Source of the DNA: Cocleimonas flava
GTDB taxonomy: Bacteria; Pseudomonadota; Gammaproteobacteria; Thiotrichales; Thiotrichaceae
Reading direction: 5' to 3'
Length of the DNA: 64,000 nt
Assembly: GCF_004339015.1 (NCBI RefSeq)
Contig: NZ_SMFQ01000003.1
Location: 1,178,001-1,242,000 of the forward strand
Part shown: one piece after another, positions 8,992 to 17,767 of the stretch
How the letters are laid out: each line of letters opens with the position of its first letter
How positions within the stretch are numbered: position 1 is the stretch's first letter
Position numbers and translations under genes: made by a program
Notes under the pieces: generated by a model
The model's input: the letters and a program-made list of their open reading frames with translations, nothing else
What the model was told of the DNA's origin: nothing
The model's database searches: none

Positions 8992-9579
8992 ATGACACAA
9001 GCAGAAAAAGGGATTCACCCGAAGCAGCTACCCAATGTAGTGAGCTTAACCACGCCAGATTCTGATGGCAAAAAATTAGTATCTGAGGATGATCCTGCGA
9101 TTAAAGTGATGACCGATTTAAAAGTCGTCAAACCTTATTCCATAAGATCCAATGCCTGCATTGAGTCGATCAATAACAAGATGATTGCCTGTGGCGTTCG
9201 CATGCTATTTGTTAATGATCCCATGGGAGACCTAGCGGGCCTAGTAACCACTTCCGATATAAACGGTAAAAAGCCGTTACAGTTCGCTAATCAAAATGGT
9301 TGCAGCAGGGATGACATTAAAGCGTCTGATCTGATGACTCCTATTAGTCGCCTTGAAGCCATTCCAATTAAAGAAGTGTTGAGTTCACATGTGTCAGATA
9401 TTGTGAGTGCATTTGAACAATGCCGAAGAAATCACATGCTGGTTATGGAAAGTAATAAAGAAGGTAAAGTTATTCGGGGGATTTTCTCAATTACGCAAGT
9501 GAGTAAACAACTCGATACCTATATCCCTTCAAGTATTGAAGACACTAACTTCGAAGAGTTAAACGAAGCTTTAGCCTGA
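8992..9579 (+). CDS. CBS-domain protein
   Basis: A 195-residue soluble protein with two CBS-like motifs. The first is around residues 38-90 (IKVMTDLKVVKPYSIRSNACIE... MLFVNDPMGDLAGLVTTSDI) and the second around 108-170 (ASDLMTPISRLEAIP... HMLVMESNKEGKVIRGIFSITQV). CBS pairs bind adenine nucleotides and usually regulate a partner; no partner domain is fused here. AGAGAGGAAGC precedes the ATG. It stands alone between AT-rich spacers, so its target is unknown. Confidence 0.8.
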   Translation: MTQAEKGIHPKQLPNVVSLTTPDSDGKKLVSEDDPAIKVMTDLKVVKPYSIRSNACIESINNKMIACGVRMLFVNDPMGDLAGLVTTSDINGKKPLQFANQNGCSRDDIKASDLMTPISRLEAIPIKEVLSSHVSDIVSAFEQCRRNHMLVMESNKEGKVIRGIFSITQVSKQLDTYIPSSIEDTNFEELNEALA

Positions 9580-9796
9580 TTACTTTGCATCCATAGCCTA
9601 TTATTCATCCATGCTTAATTGGGTGGATAATTGGAAAGTCTGAAATGATCATTTGCCAATCAACGTAGAATTATTTTTATGTTGTCTAACGGCTTTTTTC
9701 TACGACTAATCCAGACAAAATTAACAATTCACAAGCTCTCTATAATTTTACCAACATACAATCAGAGCTTTTATAACTCGTTATAGGAGTATCTAT

Positions 9797-10312
9797 ATGG
9801 CCAAACCGCTAGCCGTATCAAATATCTTATCTCAGCCTGGCTTTACTCTAAGCCTTACCTCGTTGCGAAACAGCCTTATCTTTTTAATAATTATGTGGAT
9901 CGGGAGTTCTGTTGCATACGCCGCCAATGGAATAAATATCGATTCGAGCAACGGACTTGCAATTCATGGATATGATCCTGTCGCCTACTTTAGTGACAGC
10001 AAACCTGTAGAGGGTAAACAGGAATATACGCTCGATTACAAAGGTAATAAATGGGCATTCGCCAGTGAAAAAAACAAACAGGCTTTTGTTGAAAACCCTG
10101 AGGCCTTTATCCCTCAGTATGGAGGCCATTGTGCTTATGCCGCCGGGAAAAATGCAATTGCGAATACCGATCCGTTTGCATGGACCATTCACAATAAAAA
10201 ACTGTTTTTAAATTACAGTATTGGTACACGGGAATTATGGTTGAAAGATAAAGAAGCCCATATTGCCTCAGCAGATGGTTATTGGCCTTCGTTGATGAAA
10301 CAGGTTCCTTAA
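9797..10312 (+). CDS. YHS-domain protein, exported
   Basis: A 171-residue protein with a hydrophobic segment (about residues 26-42) and a YHS domain: LAIHGYDPVAYFSDSKPVEG, then YKGNKWAFASEKNKQAFVENPEAFIPQYGGHCAYAAG. YHS domains of this form occur in small exported proteins of unknown function and may bind metal. The N-terminus before the hydrophobic segment is long, so the start could lie further in. ATAGGAG lies ahead of the ATG at 9797. It shares a bidirectional terminator with the convergent Spy/CpxP gene. Confidence 0.85.
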   Translation: MAKPLAVSNILSQPGFTLSLTSLRNSLIFLIIMWIGSSVAYAANGINIDSSNGLAIHGYDPVAYFSDSKPVEGKQEYTLDYKGNKWAFASEKNKQAFVENPEAFIPQYGGHCAYAAGKNAIANTDPFAWTIHNKKLFLNYSIGTRELWLKDKEAHIASADGYWPSLMKQVP

Positions 10313-10346
10313 ATACATATTTAGATGTAAAAAAACGCAAATAAAA

Positions 10347-10370
10347 AAAGGGCGATCTAAGTCGCCCTTT
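10347..10370. terminator. Bidirectional terminator between YHS and Spy genes
   Basis: Perfect stem AAAGGGCGA / TCGCCCTTT with a six-base loop, flanked by A-rich sequence on the left and T-rich sequence on the right. It serves the two convergent genes. Confidence 0.85.
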
Positions 10371-10393
10371 CTTTGTTTAGTGATCACCACTTA

Positions 10394-10933
10394 TTACTTT
10401 TTAAATGTTTCAAACTTAGCGTATTGCTCAGCGGTAAGAATTGACTTCATTTTTGCAGTCATTGCTTCTTTACGCTGCGAACGCATCTCTTCTTTAAGTG
10501 CCTTACGTGCATCTCTCAATTGAGTCTTTTGCTCTGCAGTAAGATTCAAGCTCTTCATCTGCTCACGCTTCATTTTACGCCCTTGCTTATGCTCGCCACG
10601 TTGTGCTTTGATTTGCTCAAGTTTCGCATTTTGCTCAGCCGTTAAAATTCCTGCCATTTCGCTTTTAAAACTTTCACGAGTCAGACTTCCATCACGCTTT
10701 TGCTTACGTAAGTCTTTGAGCTGTGTTTTCTGAGCATCCGTTAAATCTAGCTGTGCAAACACTTTCTTAAAGCCTCTGTGATGTTTATGATGACCACCTT
10801 TTTTGTGAGACTCACTTTTATTGTCTCCATGATTAGTGTTAATTTCTTTGTCACCGTCTGCAAATGCAGATAGAGAAGCTAAACTTACCGCAGTAGCGAT
10901 TGTTGAAGCGATGATTGCTGATTTGATTTTCAT
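10394..10933 (-). CDS. Spy/CpxP family periplasmic protein
   Basis: A 179-residue protein with a signal peptide (cleavage near AFA-DGD), a His/Lys-rich stretch (HKKGGHHKHHRG) and four LTxxQ-type motifs (LTDAQ, LTAEQ three times) spread over two homologous halves. The Spy/CpxP family are ATP-independent periplasmic chaperones or stress sensors; LTxxQ is their signature. The His-rich segment could bind metals, which is an inference. It is the only gene of its unit. Confidence 0.88.
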   Translation of the reverse strand: MKIKSAIIASTIATAVSLASLSAFADGDKEINTNHGDNKSESHKKGGHHKHHRGFKKVFAQLDLTDAQKTQLKDLRKQKRDGSLTRESFKSEMAGILTAEQNAKLEQIKAQRGEHKQGRKMKREQMKSLNLTAEQKTQLRDARKALKEEMRSQRKEAMTAKMKSILTAEQYAKFETFKK

Positions 10934-11300
10934 AATATTTTTCCTGTAATTTCAATTAAGTTTTTAAGTTCACAGCCGTTGTGTGACTGATGGTGAAATT
11001 GTGCAGGTATCTTGTGTAAATGTGGGTGTTAGGTGAGTAAGAAAGTGTAAAGAATCGTTATTATTTCTTTACAAAAAATGTGGGTAAACTTGGCACTTTT
11101 TCTTTTATTAGAGAAACAGACCATTAACAACCTGCTTACAAGCGAATAGTATTAAGCAATTGTTTTAAAAGAATATTTTTGCATAAAATACTGACACACA
11201 ACGCTACTAACTGAGTTTATAAAGTGCATCGAATTTACTGTATTACATAACAATTAATAAGCGATAGACTAGGCGCACCTAAAAATAAGAGACAACTACA
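10934..11300. other. Divergent promoter region
   Basis: AT-rich region between the divergent Spy-like gene and the 11301 gene. It probably holds promoters for both. I saw no repeat of the window families and no conserved site. Confidence 0.5.
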
Positions 11301-11900
11301 TTGACGATTAGAGAATATAAACCTGGTGAACATAAAGCAGGTTTTAAAGGGCTTCGTGTCGTAGTGAAAGTAGGCGATGATTATCGCCAAAAATATTTTG
11401 CATTCCGCGGCATCACGAACAAAAAAGAATTAAACAAAATTAAAAAAGAAGCGGAAGCGCTTAATGCCGAATGGAATATGGAACGGCAACTTATCCAGTC
11501 AAAGAAAGACCTTGAGTGCAAAGAGCATCGACGGATCTCGTCTGCTTATACAACGGGAGTTTCTGGGATTAAAATGAAATTTGCTCGTGGCAAAAAAGTA
11601 CGCGCAGGTGTCACTAAATATTACTATTCACCGTTATTTATTATTTCAGGCTCAACCGACGGTGTGCGTTTTGATAAGAATATTAATATCAGTAAACATG
11701 GTTTTGACATGGCGTGGCTAAAGTCAGTAATGTTCTATGCAGAGAAAAAAGGCATTGCCAATTACACTCACCTGCTTGAGCGTAAACCTCCTGTCGAGCA
11801 ATTTATTGTTATTTATAAACATCAAAAATCACTGGGACATGACATTCCACCGCATCGTATCCCAAAAGAAATTGATGAAAAACTGTTAGAAAAAATATAA
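11301..11900 (+). CDS. Hypothetical protein
   Basis: A 199-residue Lys-rich basic protein with a TTG start; AGAGAC lies just upstream and no better ATG exists. The N-terminal 60 residues (GFKGLRVVVKVGDDYRQKYFAFRGITNKKELNKIKKEAEALNAEW) have a beta-strand/helix pattern reminiscent of small DNA-binding modules such as AP2 or integrase arm-binding domains, but this is only a resemblance. There is no signal peptide or membrane segment. I do not recognise the family. Confidence 0.65.
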   Translation: MTIREYKPGEHKAGFKGLRVVVKVGDDYRQKYFAFRGITNKKELNKIKKEAEALNAEWNMERQLIQSKKDLECKEHRRISSAYTTGVSGIKMKFARGKKVRAGVTKYYYSPLFIISGSTDGVRFDKNINISKHGFDMAWLKSVMFYAEKKGIANYTHLLERKPPVEQFIVIYKHQKSLGHDIPPHRIPKEIDEKLLEKI

Positions 11901-11983
11901 ATCAATGATCAATACATCTATATCTGGTTACATTCTTTAGTAATAAATATGTAATCGTTTATGTATCGATTTATTTGTGGAGG

Positions 11984-12724
11984 TTATTCTTCTGAATAAC
12001 CTCTCATTTTTTTGCTTCTCCTGTCCCATGCGTCATACGCATCCTGACATTCTGAAATATTGTGGAACATGCGCTGAATATAATAACCGCGCGAGTTCAT
12101 TCCACCATCACCAAAATTCTCATTAATTTCTTCACAATAATCGCGAGTTTTCGAACTCATGCTGTGTTTCATTTTCATGCATGAAGCTACTGCCTCCTGT
12201 CTTAGAGGCGCAATTAGCTCTTCTCTTGCATCTTCACAGCGTTGATTATATTCCGCTATGGTGTATTCGGGTTTGGCTTTCGTATTGCGACGAGTGTTTC
12301 TGGATTTTCGTTGTATATAGGACTTAGATTTATTTATTTGGTCCAACATGATGCGATGCACATCTGAATCTTCATTGGATAAAGAATCAATCGACTCCCT
12401 ATTCTTATAAGAAGCAACGTCGCTGGATAATTTACTATTTGAATGACTCGAGCCTGTAGCGTTTGATACTTCGTTAAACGAGTTATCGTCTAATCCTGAT
12501 TCTGTTTTAGCGTTTATCTGGTCTGGTTCCACATCATCTGAGGACTCATATTCAACAAACTTGATAACTTTAGCTTTGTTTCTCGATGACTTTTTTTCTT
12601 TATTGGAATAGTGCGTCTTGCCGTTTTCATCTACCCACTTTAAAACATCTGCATGGGCATTGATGCTCAATACTGTGACACAGACACTAATAAATGCCGT
12701 AACTAAGCTCGTCGAAAAACGCAT
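11984..12724 (-). CDS. DUF4124-domain exported protein
   Basis: A 246-residue protein with a signal peptide (cleavage near AHA-DVLKW) followed at once by a DUF4124 motif, DVLKWVDENGKTHYSN. A Ser/Asn-rich low-complexity middle follows, then a C-terminal part with several cysteines (NQRCEDA, VASCMK, YCEEI, SECQDA). DUF4124 occurs at the N-terminus of many exported proteobacterial proteins of unknown function. The four spaced cysteines suggest disulfides in the periplasm. Confidence 0.78.
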   Translation of the reverse strand: MRFSTSLVTAFISVCVTVLSINAHADVLKWVDENGKTHYSNKEKKSSRNKAKVIKFVEYESSDDVEPDQINAKTESGLDDNSFNEVSNATGSSHSNSKLSSDVASYKNRESIDSLSNEDSDVHRIMLDQINKSKSYIQRKSRNTRRNTKAKPEYTIAEYNQRCEDAREELIAPLRQEAVASCMKMKHSMSSKTRDYCEEINENFGDGGMNSRGYYIQRMFHNISECQDAYDAWDRRSKKMRGYSEE

Positions 12725-12845
12725 TGGGGACTCTTGTCTATAAAAAAATCTATTATGCTTATTATGTCATTAGAATAAACTATTCAAACTCAATATGAAA
12801 CTAATGCGTAAATAGATTCAAAATCAGCTGTCCCCTAAGCAGATT

Positions 12846-13289
12846 TTATTCGAATCGATATTGCATAAGAACCAAAGCAAGAATAAATAACAGCATGGCA
12901 GGAAATGCCGCACTAATCCCTAGAGGTATCAATGCAATGAAGAACACTATGCCACCCGCTACTCCGAGATACACAAAGCGACCACCCGCACTGAGCAAGA
13001 TAGCGACTATTATTTGGCCTAAGCTAATCAAGCCTACAACCAACTGAATATGATGACTAAAGTAGCCACTGATGAAGGTTCTATAAATATTCAAAAATGC
13101 CTTATCGGCATAATAATTAAAAAATTCAGGATTCACTAAAATGGTATAGAGGTTGAATAAGCCTGCTAATAAAAAAATAAGAATGAAAATTAATCGAGTC
13201 ATTCGGTGTTTTTTAAACGCTAAAAAAACCAGAACTAATGCCAGAGCGTTAGTTAATAGATAAGGAATGTGTGAACCATATTCGATCAT
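12846..13289 (-). CDS. Small multi-pass membrane protein, unknown
   Basis: A 147-residue protein with about four transmembrane helices (near residues 10-25, 30-50, 80-98, 105-143) and basic loops such as FKKHRMTR. I do not recognise a family. It starts 325 bases from the next gene and is followed, across 121 bases, by the DUF4124 gene on the same strand, so co-transcription is possible. Confidence 0.65.
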   Translation of the reverse strand: MIEYGSHIPYLLTNALALVLVFLAFKKHRMTRLIFILIFLLAGLFNLYTILVNPEFFNYYADKAFLNIYRTFISGYFSHHIQLVVGLISLGQIIVAILLSAGGRFVYLGVAGGIVFFIALIPLGISAAFPAMLLFILALVLMQYRFE

Positions 13290-13614
13290 AAATAACTCGT
13301 ACTTTTCTAAGGTCAGGATATTATTCTATGCTAATCCCTACCTATAATGCTTAACTATCGTTCTGATATCGTTGATATATGTCTCCTCTGGTTGAATAAA
13401 TGACAAATAGATTTACTGTTTCGTCATTAAAGAAAGCTAAAGACATTCTTAACAATTATTTTTGATCAAGTTGATCATAAAATATCATTAACTTTTCTCA
13501 TTTTTCATTCCTCGTACATTCTTTAACTTTATATACTTTACTGAGATGGGTTATCCAAAGTCTAGAGACAGTTAGTCTTTAATGAAGATTACCCAATTTT
13601 CTCAGGATTAAAAA

Positions 13615-14010
13615 ATGATCAAAAAATCAGTTATCACACAATCGTTGGTATTTTTTCTTAGTGCATCATTATCGGTGGTCGCGTTGGCGCAAAATAATGA
13701 AGACACTGTTTCACTATCTGCTGCGACAGAGGCAGAAACACAGCCGATGAGTGATGAGGATTTGTCTGAGGCTGAATGTGTACCACAAGCTCAAATAGAT
13801 GCTATGTCAGATGATAATGTAGAAAAACTGGAGTTACCGGTGTGCGATGAGGGTGAATCTGCGATTGAAAATGATGATTCAACACCTCAGACTGAAACTA
13901 ATGAAAGCCAAACGATGACCGCTACAAATGAAGAATTAACAGCAGTCAATGACGTTGCCGTAGAAGAAACCACCTTCCCCAGTCCAGATGAAAAGCTTTA
14001 TGGCGATTAA
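13615..14010 (+). CDS. Small secreted acidic protein, two-cysteine motif (paralogue of 22317)
   Basis: A 131-residue protein with a signal peptide (cleavage near ALA-QNN) and a strongly acidic mature part. It carries the segment AECVPQAQIDAMSDDNVEKLELPVCDE, which matches the 72-residue protein at 22317 (MECVTEEALEAMSEEAREALETPVCED). The shared pattern is ECV, then AMS, then LE(x)PVC(D/E). The two cysteines are 22 residues apart, so they could form a disulfide after export. The ribosome site context (TTTTCTCAGGAT then A-rich before ATG) also resembles that gene. Function unknown. Confidence 0.7.
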   Translation: MIKKSVITQSLVFFLSASLSVVALAQNNEDTVSLSAATEAETQPMSDEDLSEAECVPQAQIDAMSDDNVEKLELPVCDEGESAIENDDSTPQTETNESQTMTATNEELTAVNDVAVEETTFPSPDEKLYGD

Positions 14011-14045
14011 TACGCCATAAAGCGAGATGTTCCCCATCAAATAAA

Positions 14046-14073
14046 GTCACCCCCCTACTTTAGAGGGGTTTTT
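14046..14073 (+). repeat. C6TACTT repeat, copy 6
   Basis: Exact core, then TAGAGGGG and T5; CCCC/GGGG can pair. It lies between convergent genes and could end the 13615 gene. Confidence 0.9.
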
Positions 14074-14088
14074 GGATTTTTTTCTGTA

Positions 14089-14838
14089 TTAGTTCCCTGT
14101 CAGGATTGTGTAGTTAGGTATATCAAACTCAGAATCATCGACGAATACATCAAAATGTACGCTGGTTGCTGTTTCTGTTGTAAAAGCTGTATCTGTGGAA
14201 AAAATTGATTCTAATTCTATGCCACTCCTATCAATAGCTCCTTCATTTATACATTGTGTGAAAAACTCATTAATCACATAATTGGTACAAGATGTTAATG
14301 CGATGATCTTTACGCCATCTGCAGTTAATGGTTCTACCTCATCAGGAGCAATAGCATCAACCAATGCGTCATTTGTTAATCCTGTTAAAACTGGACTAAA
14401 ATCCAACATAGTAATGGTTTCATGGTCAAAATTTACATCATAACTTTTTGGTGTATCCCATTTTCTTAAATCGTGAATAGCTTCTACTTCGGTTGTTACC
14501 GCACCTGTCACCAAGTCAGTGATAACTGAAGTTCTTTCTCCCTCATACTCTTCAATTCTGAGATTTCCCCAATCCTTAAACACAAAGCGCTTAGTCCCTT
14601 CTTCGGTTACCGTGATAAAATCACCAAGCGTAGATTCTTTTTGTACATCATAAATAATTTTACCCGTCTCATACGTGTAAATCTTAGGCCTTAATTCACC
14701 TGTTTCAGGATCTGTAGGTATATCGATATTAATATCACCAACATCGACTGAATCACCTGAGCTACTTGAGCCTCCACCACATGCCGCTAAAAAGAATGTC
14801 GAGAATAAAATCAAAGAAAAATGCTTAATTTCAATCAT
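14089..14838 (-). CDS. Hypothetical lipoprotein
   Basis: A 249-residue lipoprotein: the lipobox LAAC at about residues 17-20 is followed by GGGSSSSGDS, a linker also used by the hydrolase lipoprotein at 32164. The mature part is acidic and beta-rich, with two late cysteines (LTSCTNY, FTQCINEG). No family is recognised. The Ser-rich linker suggests an outer-membrane-anchored protein. Confidence 0.75.
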   Translation of the reverse strand: MIEIKHFSLILFSTFFLAACGGGSSSSGDSVDVGDINIDIPTDPETGELRPKIYTYETGKIIYDVQKESTLGDFITVTEEGTKRFVFKDWGNLRIEEYEGERTSVITDLVTGAVTTEVEAIHDLRKWDTPKSYDVNFDHETITMLDFSPVLTGLTNDALVDAIAPDEVEPLTADGVKIIALTSCTNYVINEFFTQCINEGAIDRSGIELESIFSTDTAFTTETATSVHFDVFVDDSEFDIPNYTILTGN

Positions 14839-14988
14839 AAGTTATATACCAAAGTGATGTTATTAATAAGATAAGGTGATAATAACATCAGACACTTACG
14901 TAAATATAGAATGATTTGCAAACAAATCTACTGAATACTTAAATACACCTAAACGTATGCTAATTTGATGTAAATATAGCTTTGTTTG

Positions 14989-15585
14989 TTACAAATAAGG
15001 TTGAATAACCGATAGACTCTTTTCGACAAACTGTTGTTGTTCACCAACGGGTGATACATAGGATAATGCGTTTTCTGCTGCATCTATCCCTGCAAGTTTT
15101 GCGATAACCCAGGTCGCTAAATATTGGGAAGACATACACCCACCTGCTGTAGCAATATTATTTTTAGCTACGAATGATTGGTTTAATACCTTAACGCCCG
15201 CTTCTATTACCCAGGGTTTTGTGGTTAGATCAGTACAGGCTGGCAAATTGTTCAGTAGTTTCAGTTTTGCCATAAGTAAGGCACCTGAACATTGAGATCC
15301 TACTAATTGTTTCTCGGTATTAAGATTGATGCGCTCTAAGATTGCCTTATCTTTCGCTACTTCGCGCGTATAGATACCGCTGCCAAAAAGTACCACATCA
15401 GAATCATCACAATATTCTAGCGGTTGTTGTGCCTGAATAGTCACACCATTCATTGAAGTAACAGAGTCTGTAGGGCTAGTAATTTGTACTTCCCAACCTT
15501 CTCCTTTTATACGATTTAAAATCCCCAAAGCAATAAATGAGTCAAGTTCATTAAACCCTTCGAAAGTGAGAATGGCTATTTTCAT
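14989..15585 (-). CDS. DJ-1/PfpI family protein
   Basis: A 198-residue protein with the DJ-1/PfpI fold: MKIAILTFEGFNELDSF at the N-terminus with an acidic residue, and the nucleophile-elbow cysteine in GSQCSGALLMA. The class includes glutamine amidotransferase-like hydrolases, chaperones and isonitrile hydratase-like proteins; the substrate cannot be told. It is a lone minus-strand gene. Confidence 0.85.
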   Translation of the reverse strand: MKIAILTFEGFNELDSFIALGILNRIKGEGWEVQITSPTDSVTSMNGVTIQAQQPLEYCDDSDVVLFGSGIYTREVAKDKAILERINLNTEKQLVGSQCSGALLMAKLKLLNNLPACTDLTTKPWVIEAGVKVLNQSFVAKNNIATAGGCMSSQYLATWVIAKLAGIDAAENALSYVSPVGEQQQFVEKSLSVIQPYL

Positions 15586-15801
15586 GGCTGCTATACCTGC
15601 TGTTTCATTGATGAGTGTGTTGACTAATTAATAGCATACAGTAAATACAACTAAGGCTTTAGAACCAGTCTCTGATTATTCATTGACCGAGTATTCTTTG
15701 ACCTTATTTCTGATTGTCCGCCTGATTGTGTCTGGTTTGAGTCTGCAGGCTGGGTAATGATAATAGCTAAGAACCGATGACAACCGTCTGTAAACGATAA
15801 A

Positions 15802-15830
15802 TACCCCCCCCTACTTTCAGCCTGTTTTTT
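15802..15830 (+). repeat. C6TACTT repeat, copy 7
   Basis: Eight C instead of six (TACCCCCCCCTACTT), then TCAGCCTG and T6. It lies between divergent genes, so no plus-strand gene ends here. Confidence 0.8.
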
Positions 15831-15998
15831 GTGTAAATATTGATAGACGCATTCTAAGATAAAAAGACGTGCACAAAAAATATCAATATAGAATTTATAA
15901 AATCCACTACAATCTTCTAAACTGATGATTAATTTAGCTTTTATTGAATAAATCTCAGAGAACAAATAAAGACCTAATTAACGACAAATGGAGGCACA

Positions 15999-16709
15999 AT
16001 GGAAGGTGCGATAGAAGCAATAAAGGCAAGTTTCTCGCTTGATGCCGGATTGCTGGTTCATATTGCAACCTTAGGTTATGTGCTAGGTTTTCTTCTAAAA
16101 AATCAACTGCTTTTGCGCTTTCTGGTTTTAGGATCGACGGTTCTGTATATCGTTTATTACTACATCTACCCTGCTCAACCCTTATGGGCAGCTATTATGG
16201 GGAGTGTGCTACTAATCATTGCCAATATCATCGGCACTCTTTCCATCATCTATGATCGGCTACCGATTAAAATTGATCCTAAGCATTTACCCATTTACCA
16301 TAGTCTTCAAGGAATACGACCCGGTGAATTTAGACGATTAATCAAAGTAGCAGAGTATCAAACCACCGAAGGGAAGTTTACCTTAACCCATGAAAACGAA
16401 GCGCCAAGCCATTTGTATTATTTAGAAAAAGGCACGGGAGAAGCGAAAAAGAAAGGAAGCACCTTTACCATTCCAGAGGGACGTTTTGTCGGAGAAATTA
16501 GTTTTATTCTAGGAGGAAATGCGACAGCCACAGTGAACCTTGCAAAAGGCAGTACCTTTTTGTCGTGGGAGAAAACTGTACTCAATAAACTTCTGGAGAA
16601 ACATCCCAACTTACAACGCGCGTTCGAAGCAAGAATCGCTCGTGATATGGCCAGCAAACTCGCCTCGGCAAATTCCATCAAAATTGATAATAGTGTAGGA
16701 CTCAACTAG
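15999..16709 (+). CDS. Popeye-like membrane protein with cyclic-nucleotide-binding fold
   Basis: A 236-residue protein. Three hydrophobic segments (about residues 17-35, 40-57, 61-82) are followed by a soluble domain with a cNMP-binding-type beta-roll (LTHENEAPSHLYYLEKGTGEAKKKGSTFTIPEGRFVGEISFILGG). Three membrane helices plus such a domain is the Popeye-domain (POPDC) layout. The canonical phosphate-binding Arg-Ala loop of CRP-type domains is replaced by NATATVNLAKG, as in diverged family members. AAATGGAGGCAC precedes the ATG. Ligand binding is unproven. Confidence 0.75.
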   Translation: MEGAIEAIKASFSLDAGLLVHIATLGYVLGFLLKNQLLLRFLVLGSTVLYIVYYYIYPAQPLWAAIMGSVLLIIANIIGTLSIIYDRLPIKIDPKHLPIYHSLQGIRPGEFRRLIKVAEYQTTEGKFTLTHENEAPSHLYYLEKGTGEAKKKGSTFTIPEGRFVGEISFILGGNATATVNLAKGSTFLSWEKTVLNKLLEKHPNLQRAFEARIARDMASKLASANSIKIDNSVGLN

Positions 16710-16819
16710 CTGAGGGTTATGATTATTTGGGTTAAAAGTTTTCAATTGAATCAGAAATTGAATTAAAAATTCGATGCTTATCTCTGCCAGCTAAAGGCTA
16801 TCTGAAAAACACTTTTCCC

Positions 16820-16933
16820 AAAAATAATGTGCCCCTTCACCGGGGTAAGTGAAAGGGCACTTGGGAGACTGGTAGTTATTTTATTTTTATATTTACTAAA
16901 CTACTCTTCGCCTCAGGGGCTTGCTAAAAATTC
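16820..16933 (-). ncRNA. Candidate small RNA 1
   Basis: Read on the minus strand: a promoter-like pair TCGTCA (16962-16967), 16-base spacer, TATAAA (16940-16945); then about 114 nt ending in the hairpin GTGCCC ... GGGCAC (16829-16860) with a U-rich tail (ATTATTTTT). The same arrangement recurs at 17386-17541 with the same spacing. The inner stem differs (TTCAC/GTGAA here, CGTT/AACG there), and the pairing is preserved in both. I infer a transcribed RNA of an unrecognised family. Confidence 0.5.
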
Positions 16934-17265
16934 ATTGTTTTTATACTTAACTATAATGCAATGACGATGCCAACTTTTCTTTAATAACGCTATCTTATTG
17001 TTTTAAATGTATTTATTTGTTTTGTTGGTTTTTTTACATCATTATCTTTATCGTCACTAGCTGACAATTTCTCTATGTTTGTGTCACACATCCACATTTT
17101 GTCAGTCCTGTGTCATTGATTTGGTCATTTATTCGATCATCATTGACTCATTAATAGTGGTAGAGAAAATTCAGCGTATTCAGAATGATCAGCTAGTGAG
17201 AAAAACTGAGTAACAATGATATGCAATATGAAGTATCAGAAGGTATTGCGAAAGATAAACGATAA

Positions 17266-17295
17266 GTCACCCCCCTACTTTGAGGCGTATTTTTT
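17266..17295 (+). repeat. C6TACTT repeat, copy 8
   Basis: Exact core, then TGAGGCGTA and T6. It lies between the two sRNA candidates, far from any plus-strand stop codon. Confidence 0.9.
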
Positions 17296-17385
17296 AAATA
17301 TGCTGTTACTTAATCATTTATGCGTCATGTGGTTTACGAATTAACAATATATAGCGAAATATAGCTAGAGAAACGCATAAGGCAG

Positions 17386-17507
17386 AAATAAGTGTGCCCC
17401 GACGTTGGGCAACGACAGGGCACTGGTGAGACTAAGTTAATCTATCCTTGATGTATTAACTCGTTAACGTCTCTCGGTTTGGGTTTGTTTCAGAATTTTA
17501 TAAATTC
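17386..17507 (-). ncRNA. Candidate small RNA 2 (paralogue of RNA 1)
   Basis: Minus strand: -35 TTGTCA (17536-17541), 16-base spacer, -10 TATAAA (17514-17519), then about 120 nt ending in GTGCCC ... GGGCAC (17394-17423) followed by ACACTTATTTCT. Shared with RNA 1: the promoter spacing, AGTCTC just before the hairpin, the GTGCCC/GGGCAC stem and TTGCATTA upstream. The middle portion is diverged. Confidence 0.5.
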
Positions 17508-17767
17508 TTTGTTTTTATAGCCGTTGCTAATGCAATGACAATGCCACTTATCCCAAAAAAACGTTAACCATTTGATAAATATAAATAATAAAATAAAAAA
17601 GGCGATTATATTATGACTGTATTAGCAGTCACTTATTGACACTTTTGTAAGGTATGTGACACATACCCAGGAATTGTCAGTCGTTTGTTAATAACAAAAC
17701 AGTTAAACGCATGGTAGTTATCGACATAATAGTTAACAGCATGGTAGCTGTAGAACTCGATTAAAAA

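Larger units (their letters stand above)
16710..17767. other. Gene-free kilobase with twin sRNA candidates
   Basis: There is no credible coding frame. It contains two homologous blocks (16820-16970 and 17386-17545), described as small RNA candidates, and C6TACTT copy 8 at 17266. The remainder is AT-rich. Confidence 0.6.

Noticed and set aside
15651-15965. 104-codon minus-strand frame
   Set aside because: It crosses C6TACTT copy 7, has no ribosome site and no recognisable domain.
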